Assembly (NCBI RefSeq): GCF_021223605.1
Contig: NZ_CP075175.1
Location: forward strand, 5,225,501-5,289,500
Direction: 5' to 3'
From: Paenibacillus sp. 481
GTDB taxonomy: Bacteria; Bacillota; Bacilli; Paenibacillales; Paenibacillaceae
Length of the DNA: 64,000 bases
The notes beneath the pieces are model-generated. The model worked only from the letters and a program-made list of their open reading frames with translations, ran no database searches and had not been told where the DNA came from. Of this stretch, positions 10,401-19,400 are shown in pieces; position 1 is the first letter of the stretch; each line of letters opens with the position of its first letter. The translations under genes and the position numbers were made by a program.

Positions 10401-13400
10401 TGGCAATAATCATCTCGACGGATCGATCAGCTAACAGCCCCACAGGTTCACCGCGCTGGACGCCTATTTTTCGCAATCTACGGGCCATATGATTGGCTCG
10501 TTGAGTAAGTTCCTCATAAGTAATTGTCTGACCAGCGAATTGGATCGCTGGGTGATGCGGGCGATGTAACACTTGCTGGTCAAACAGCTGATCAATGGTC
10601 GCATCCCGCGGATAATCTGCATCGGTATCATTAAATTGGAACAAAATTTCGTGGCGTTCCTCTTCAGTAATTAACTCGATTTCGTTAAGGCTCATCTCGG
10701 GATGCAGCGCCATTTGCTGTAGTACATGCTCGTAATGTTTCGCCATCCGTTGCATTTGTGATGCCTCGTACAAATCTGTACTGTACTCGATTGTGATGCG
10801 AAGCGCATCCTCCGCTTCATCGACGACCCATGTCATATCAAACTTCGCGCTCTTGTTCTGCCAGCTTATTGGCTCGATGTCTAAATGAGGAAGCTGAATC
10901 GATACAGACTTCGCATCTTGCAGAACGAACATCGTGTCAAACAACGGATTACGGCTCGGATCTCGCGGTATACGAAGCTTTTCAATTAACTCATCAAGTG
11001 AATAATCTCCATGTTCATAGGCTTGCAGCGTTTCGTTGCGAACCTCTCTAATCCATTCCTGCACTTGTATATCACCTTGGAGCTTATGACGCAGCGCAAG
11101 TGTGTTAACAAACATGCCGACGACGGAAGTCGTTTCAATATGATTTCTGCCGGCAATCGGCATACCAATGACGATATCTTTTTCTCCGGTGTACTTTGAG
11201 AGCAACACGTTGTATGCACTAAGTAATACCATAAACAATGTGGCATCTGAACGTGCTGCAACCATTTTCAACGTCCGTCCTAATTGTTGATCTAACGCAA
11301 AGGAATACGTTTCACCATCAAAGCGGCGAATGGATGGGCGTCTACCCTCTGTCAGCACATTTAGTACTGGTCGTTCTGTCATGAACTTCTCATGCCAATA
11401 CGATTCGCTGGTTCGTTTAGTCGCCTCCGCATGCTGCCAGACTGCATAATCTTTATATTGGATACGTAACGGTTCAAGTTGTTCGCCCTGATATCGTTTG
11501 AACAGCTCCTCAACTAAAATGCCGGTCGTTACACCATCGGATACGATGTGATGAATATCGATCATAAGCAAGTACTCCGACTCCGATATCGAATACAGTC
11601 CCGCTCTTATGAGCGGTGCTTCATTGAGATTAAACGGTCGCACAAAATAATCAAAGTAGGCCTGAACGGTTTCATCCTGATCAGCTTCATGGAGTGTCTG
11701 ATCAGCCAACGGCATACATAATGGAGATACACGCTCAAGCTGCCAATCGACATCGTGCATCGAATGCACACGCTGTCTGATTTCGCCATCTACCATTAAA
11801 AATGACGTTCGCAGCGATTCATGCCGATGAATGAGATCAACAAACGCGAGTCGCAGACGTTCTTCATCCAGTTTGCCTATACATTTCAGTAACATTGGCA
11901 TATTGTAGCTCGTTTTTGTTTCCTCAAATTGTTCGATTAAATAAAGCCTTTTTTGTGCCGAAGATACCGGATACGTGTCCTGTTCCTGCACACGTGGAAT
12001 TGCAGCGTAGGTCTGAACACTGCTTTCTTCAATTAGACGGGCCATTTCCTGCAGCTTCGATGTATTAAACAGATCTGGCAGTGTAATCTTCACGCCCCAG
12101 CGCTCGTGTATGTTTGCAACTAACATCATCGCTTTCAGCGAATGCCCCCCGAGTTCGAAGAAATGATCATTTACGCCTACTTCTTTCACGTTAAGTAAGT
12201 CTTTCCATAGGCTTGCAAGCTCTCTTTCCACCGGGGTGGAAGGCGCAATATACGTTGATGACACCGTATGTCCCAATTCCGGTAAAGAATTGCGATCGAC
12301 TTTTCCGTTTCGAGTAAGCGGAATGGACGGCATAACAACGAATACAGACGGGATCATATACTCAGGGAGTCGTTTCTTTAATGCTTTTCTCCACTCCGTA
12401 ATAAGTTCTTCATCCCTTGTTATGTGCATCTCCTTGCTGTGAAGGACGTTGGGAACTACATATGCCCCCAACATGGAGTGTCCTTGCTCATCCCGACGTT
12501 CTACAACAATTGCTTCACTCACAGACGGCAAGGAACGAATAGCATCCTCAACCTCAGTAAGCTCAATCCGATTACCACGTATTTTTACTTGTTGATCCAT
12601 ACGCCCTAAATATTCCAGATTGCCATCCGCCATCCATCTGACAAGATCGCCTGTCCGGTATAACCTCTCACCTGCATGGAATGGATGTTCAATAAACCGT
12701 TCGGCGGTCAGCCCAGGCTGGTTTAAGTACGCATGTGCCAGTCCTTCTCCGCCAATATGCAGTTCACCTGGAACGCCCACTGGCTGTTGCTGCCCCCATC
12801 GATTCAGCACGTAAACGCGTGTGTTGTTAATCGGACGCCCAATTGGCACCGTACCTTTCTCTCGAATGCTTTCATCTACACTATAAGTTGCGGCAAACAC
12901 TGTTGTCTCCGTAGGACCATACCCATTTGCGATTCGATCCGGCCCTAAGTAATCTAAAGCTTTCACGACGTGCTTCTTAGAGCCTGCTTCACCCCCGAAG
13001 AACAGCTTGCTTACGTGCTTTAGGCATGTCACGTCCCAATCCACGAGTGTGTTAAACAGCGCTGCGGTCATAAATGCAGATGTAATTCGCTGCTCCTCAA
13101 ACATTCTTGCCAGCTCAACGACGTTCTGCAAATCCACTTTCCGAATAAGGACAAGTGTCGCGCCGTTTAACAATGCCCCGAAAATCTCATACGTCGATCC
13201 GTCAAACGCATAGTTAGACAGTTGCAGCATTCTGTCTGCTGGCTTAATCTCCATAAACCCGTTATTCACGCTAGTCTTGATAACATTCTGATGCGTGATA
13301 ACTACACCTTTTGGCGTTCCCGTGGAGCCTGAAGTGTACATGATGTATGCCGGATCTGACGCTAATGCTGACAACTGCGTGGGCATTTTGACTGCTGCAT

Positions 13401-16400
13401 CGTACAGGTGCGGTTCACCAAGTATCATGACGGAACCAGCGTAAGTAGGAATGGCATGGCCTTTTTCAGCTAACAGCAATTTGGCATTACTATCTTTTAG
13501 TACAAATGCCAACCGCTCTTCTGGAAAGCTTGGGTCCAGCGGAACGTAAGCGCCACCAGCCTTCAAGATTGCCAAAATCGCTACGATCATCTCCAAAGAT
13601 GGTTGTGTTAACAAGCCGACAAATTCCCCACGCTGAATGCCTTTGCTTATAAGTAAAGAAGCTAAATGGTTCGCACGCTCATTCAATTCCCCATAAGACA
13701 GGGTTTGATCCCCAAAGCACACCGCTGGATGCTCAGGTTGTTCCATCGCCTTCTCTTCAAATCGTGCCGAAACTGTCTGCTCACGCGGATAATCGGCTGA
13801 TGTATCGTTCCATGCGGCTAGTAAGTTACGCTCTTTAGAACTGAGCAGCTCTATATCACACAGCCTTGTTTCCGCATCTCGGACAAATTGATCGATCAAT
13901 TGTTCAAAATGACCAGCCATTCGCTCAATTGTATCCTCGTTCCATAAATCGGTCCGATATTCAATTTCAGCTACAAGTTGTGTTTCTTCCTCGTGCCAAG
14001 CCCATGTCATATCAAACTTAGCTTGTCTTCCCTGCCACGTACGTGGGCTAAAGGTAATTTCCTGAATCGTCCTCGCCGTAAGTGACATATCCTGTAGGAC
14101 AAACAGCGTATCAAACAGCGGATTCCTACTTGCATCAAACGGAATATGCAATTTCTCCACAAGCTCGCTCAAGGGGTACGATCCGTGCTCGTACGCAGAC
14201 AGCATGTACGCCTTGATGTCGGCCATATATTCGTGAACTTGCAGCCCAGCTTTAGGTGCGAGACGAAGGGCCAACGTGTTAACAAACATCCCCATTGTGG
14301 ATTGGATGTCTGCGTGATCGCGTCCGGCCACTGGAGTACCGATTATAACCTGCTCTTCGCCTGTATATTTGGAAATAAGAGAACCGTATATCGATAACAG
14401 CAGCATAAACAGCGTAACATCGTGGGCTGCTGCCATTTGTTTTAATTGTTCGACCCGCTTTTCATGAAGCGTAAGCTTGTACGTTTTTCCCACATCATTT
14501 CGTATAGCTGGACGTGATCGATCAAAAGGAAGCTCTGCCGCACTGTTGAAATCTGCAAATTGACCCAGCCAATACGCCTCGTGCGCTGCATAGTTTGTAT
14601 GTTCTCGTTGTTGCTGTTCCCACACGGAATAATCCTTGAACTGGATTGGATTAGGAACAAGCGAAGCTCCATCATACAAGCGAATAAGTTCATCATAAAG
14701 CAGGCTCATGGACACCCCATCAAAAACAATGTGATGTATATCCACCACTAAAAAGGATTGGCTCGAACTTATTTTTAATAGCCCCACCCGTAGAAGTGGT
14801 GCCTGCGTCAAGTCAAACGGACGAACGAAATTGTCCATCCAACTCGATAAAAAGTCTACATTATCCTTTGCCGCCGCCAAATGAGGCGGAGTTGTAAATG
14901 TGGAGTCATCTATGCTTGATACATCCTGACTCGTCATTTCCCAACGAACGTTTTCCAGCGTCTGCACCCGCTGCACTAGCTCGCCTGACTCCATATGAAA
15001 TGAAGTTCTTAACGCTTCATGAGCCGCAATAATCTGATTGAATGCAGCTTCAATTCGTTCAACATCGAGTGATCCCGACAATTCAAATAAAATGGGCATG
15101 TTATAGCTCGTGTTATTACTGTCTAGCTGTTGCGTGTAATATATTTGCTTCTGGATGGAGGTCACAGGATACGTGTCCTGGACAGGAGCAACTTTAATCG
15201 CTTGGTACACCTGATGACCGGCACGTTGAATCCAATCCGCCATCTCTTCCAGTGTTGGCTTGTTAAAGACATCCTGAAAGGTCAGTTTGACGTTAAACGT
15301 TTGATGAACTTTACCGAGAAGTAACATCGCAGTGAGAGAATGTCCACCTAACTCGAAGAAATGGTCATGGATACCAATCCTTGTGATCTCCAGCACATCT
15401 TCCCAGATTTGAATCAATCGCTCTTCGGTCACATTAGTCGCTGGTGCATGTTGATCTTTACGTTGAGGTGTTGGCTTTGGCAGTGCTCTGCGGTCCACTT
15501 TTCCGTTACTTGTCAACGGGATCGTTTCAAGCAGAAGAAAAATAGTAGGAACCATATAGTCTGGCAACTTTCCTCGCAGCTCTTTCTTCCATTGACTAAT
15601 GAGTTCTGAAGCTTCATCAGAACGATTCGACGAAATTTCATTCGAGTTAGGCACAATGTATGCGAACAGATACGAATATCCTTGATTGTCCTTGTCAGCA
15701 ATTACGACTGCCTTCTTAATATCAGGGAGCTGTTGAAGTTGTGCTTCTACCTCACTAATTTCGATACGGTTTCCTCTTATTTTCACCTGATGATCCAGCC
15801 GCTCGATAAATTCGAGATTGCCATCAGGAAGCCAACGTACGAGGTCACCGGTTCTGTACATCTGTTCACTTGGACAATAAGGATCTTGGAGAAACTTTTC
15901 AGAAGAAAGTTCCGCCTGACCTAAATAGGCTCGAGCAACCCCTTCGCCCCCAATAAATAGCTCGCCCGGAATGCCGACGGGCTGCCGCTGTCCCCACCGA
16001 TTCAGCACATAAACGCGTGTGTTGTTAATCGGACGCCCGATAGGCACCGAGCTTTGCGCTCTAATGCTCTCATCTACGGAATAAGTCGCGGCAAACACCG
16101 TCGTCTCTGTCGGCCCGTATCCATTCGCGATTCGATTCGGGCCTAAGTAATCTAAAGCCTTTATGACGTGCTTCTTAGAGCCTGCTTCACCCCCGAAGAA
16201 TAGCTTGCTTACGTGCTTCAGGCATGTCACATCCCAGTCCACGAGCGTATTAAACAGTGCTGCGGTCATAAATGCAGATGTGATGCGCTGCTCTTCGAAC
16301 ACGTTTGCCAGCTCAGTGGTGCTCAACAAGTCCTCTTTACGAATGAGTACGAGTGCAGCACCGTTCAATAGTGCGCCGAAAATTTCATATGTCGATCCGT

Positions 16401-19400
16401 CAAATGCGTAATTGGACAGTTGCAGCATTCTGTCTGTTGACCTGACTTCCATGAAGCCATTGTTCATGCTGGTCTTCACAACGTTTCGGTGAGTAGTCAC
16501 AACTCCCTTAGGTAATCCGGTCGATCCCGATGTGTACATGATATAAATGGGATCTTCGGGAGTTGGTCGCTTAATCATGCCGTCAGTCGAAGGCTCCAAA
16601 TGATATGCCGATTCGTCTGTCCATAATCTCTCGGCAAATTGAATGACTTCTCCATCGTATCCATGCAAGTAATGCTTTTCAGATGTGATGAGCCATTTAG
16701 CTTCGCTGTTGCCCAGCATAAATATAAGTCGTTCTTCTGGAAAGCTTGGATCAAGCGGCACGTAGACCCCACCTGCTTTTATAACACCAAATATCGCTAC
16801 AATCATCTCAATGGAGCGGTCCATAAGGATGCCGACAGACGCTCCGGCCACTACACCTTTCCTCACGAGATACCGGGCAAATCGGTTCGCAGATTCATCT
16901 AGGCCTTGATACGTAAGCTTGCTGCCGTCCATGATGACGGCATCTGCTTCACCGTTCAATCGAGCTTGATGTTCGAAAAGTTGCACGACCGACGAATCGC
17001 GCGGGTAGTTCGCTTCTGTATCGTTCCAAGCATTGAGCTGCCGGAGTTCTGCCTCTGTTGTCAGTTCCAACGCGCCGAGTAGTAGATGAGGTGCTTCTAC
17101 TATTTGCGTCAGGACATGATGATAATGTTCTATCATTCTTTGAATCGACTCCGGCTTCCACAAGTCGTTGCGATATTCGACGGCTATCTGCATATTGCCA
17201 GCGGATAACGTACACACCCACGTCAGATCAAACTTTGAAGTACCATGGTCCCATTCTGTATAGCTGACTTGAAGCTCTGGCAAGTGAACGCGGTCAGTTC
17301 CTGCCTCCTGCACCACAAACATCGTGTCAAACAACGGTTGACGGCTTGAATCAAATGGACGTGATAAATGGTTCAACAGCTCTTGCAGCGGATAAGTACC
17401 ATGCTCATACGCCGATAAAGTCCGCTTGCGTACATCATCTAAATATTCGCTAACCGTCAACCCCGCTAAAGGCTTGCCTCGGAGCGCGAGTGTATTCGCA
17501 AACATTCCGACTATTGGGTCATCTTGCAGCAAACCTCTACATGTAAATGGTGTACCGACAACGATTTCTTCTTCTCCCGTATATTTTGAGAGTAGAACTT
17601 GATACGCCGCCATCATAATCATGAACACCGTTTCGTGTCTCTTAGCAGCGGTAGAGATCAGCTTTGCAACAAGGGAAGCATCCATGCTCACCATGCTCCG
17701 GCTGCCTGTGAAGCTGCGGACGGCAGAGCGTGGGAAGTCGGTTGGAAGCTCTAGTATGGGTACCATCTGCTCAAATTGTGCCAGCCAGTACGTTTCATTT
17801 TTTTCAACATCCTCTCGCCCATGCTGTTGCTCCCAGACCGCATAATCCTTGTACTGTATACGAAGTGGAGGAAGCTCATGTTCTTGATATAGGCTTATGA
17901 GTTCATTGAACAAAATTTGGGTTGACGTACCGTCCGACACGATATGATGGACATCTATAAAAAGAGTGTGACGCTCCTCTGCAAACGTAAGCAGCCCCGC
18001 CCGGATAAGTGGTGCCTCACCGAGTTGGAATGGCTTAATAAATGATTTCGCGTATGCGTTTAGAGCTGCACCCTCATCCTGCACATCGGTAACGTTCTCC
18101 CTCTGGTATGAAAAAAGAGGCAAACTATTCATATCATAAACCCGCTGTCTTAACTCGCCATCTACCATTTCAAACGAGCTTCTCAGCGCTTCATGTCTTT
18201 GAATAAGTGAACGAATAGCTGTCTGTAATCGAACTTCGTCAAGCTTGCCATGCAGTTCAAACATCAACGGCATATTATAGTTTGTACCTGCATTTTCGAA
18301 ATGTTGAACGATATACATTCGTTTCTGGATAGACGATGCAGGGTACGTCTCCTGAATAGGTGCTGGCACAATTCTCGCTTCGTACTCCTGTGGCTGTAAC
18401 TTCATCATCCCGCTCGCTAATTCTCGAATAGTCGGCATCGTAAAAACGTCCTGTAACGATAGCTTTACGCCCGTTTCTTTCTGAATTTTCGCCACGAGCA
18501 GCATGGATTTAAGTGAATTCCCCCCTATTTCAAAGAAATGATGTTCTGTGCCCACACTTTGGATGTCTAAAATATCTTCCCATAGTCTAACTAACATCTC
18601 CTCTGTCGTATTGGAAGGAGCTTTATAATTTATGTCCTGCACTTGGGTAGGTTGCGGTAATGCCTTACGATCCAGCTTGCCATTTAGCGTCAGCGGAAAG
18701 GAAGTCAACGTGACAAAAGCGCTCGGCACCATATACTCAGGCAGCGATTGCCGGAGTGCTTTTTTCCACTCGGAAATCGGTGGTAGTATACAAGACTGTG
18801 CAGGGACGATATAGGCACATAAATAAGAATGCTGCTGCTCATCCTGCGCCACAATGACTACGGCTTCTTGTATCGAACTTATCTCAAGCAGCCTGCCCTC
18901 AATTTCGCCAAGCTCTATGCGATTCCCACGAATCTTCACTTGTTGATCGATTCTTCCGAAATACTCCAGATTACCATTTGGCAGCCATCGTACCAAATCT
19001 CCCGTGCGGTACATGCGGCCATTTTGCTCAACAGGATGTCGTACATAACGTTCCTTAGTTAACTCCGGCATACCTAGATACCCTTGTGAGAGCCCTTCTC
19101 CTGCAATGTAAAGCTCTCCTGGAACTCCAATAGGCTGTAGATGACCTCTTTGGCTTAGTACGTATGCTCTCGTGTTATGAATGGGGCGACCGATCGGAAC
19201 ACTGCTATACTTGCGAACACTCTCATTGACCAGATAGGTTGCCGCAAATACTGTCGTTTCTGTCGGGCCATATCCATTGGCGATCCGGTTCTCACCTAAA
19301 TAATCCAACGCTTTAAGCACATGCTTCATAGAAGCCGCCTCACCGCCAAAGAACAACCTCCGTACATGCTTAAGACTGCTAATGTCCCACTCCACAACCA

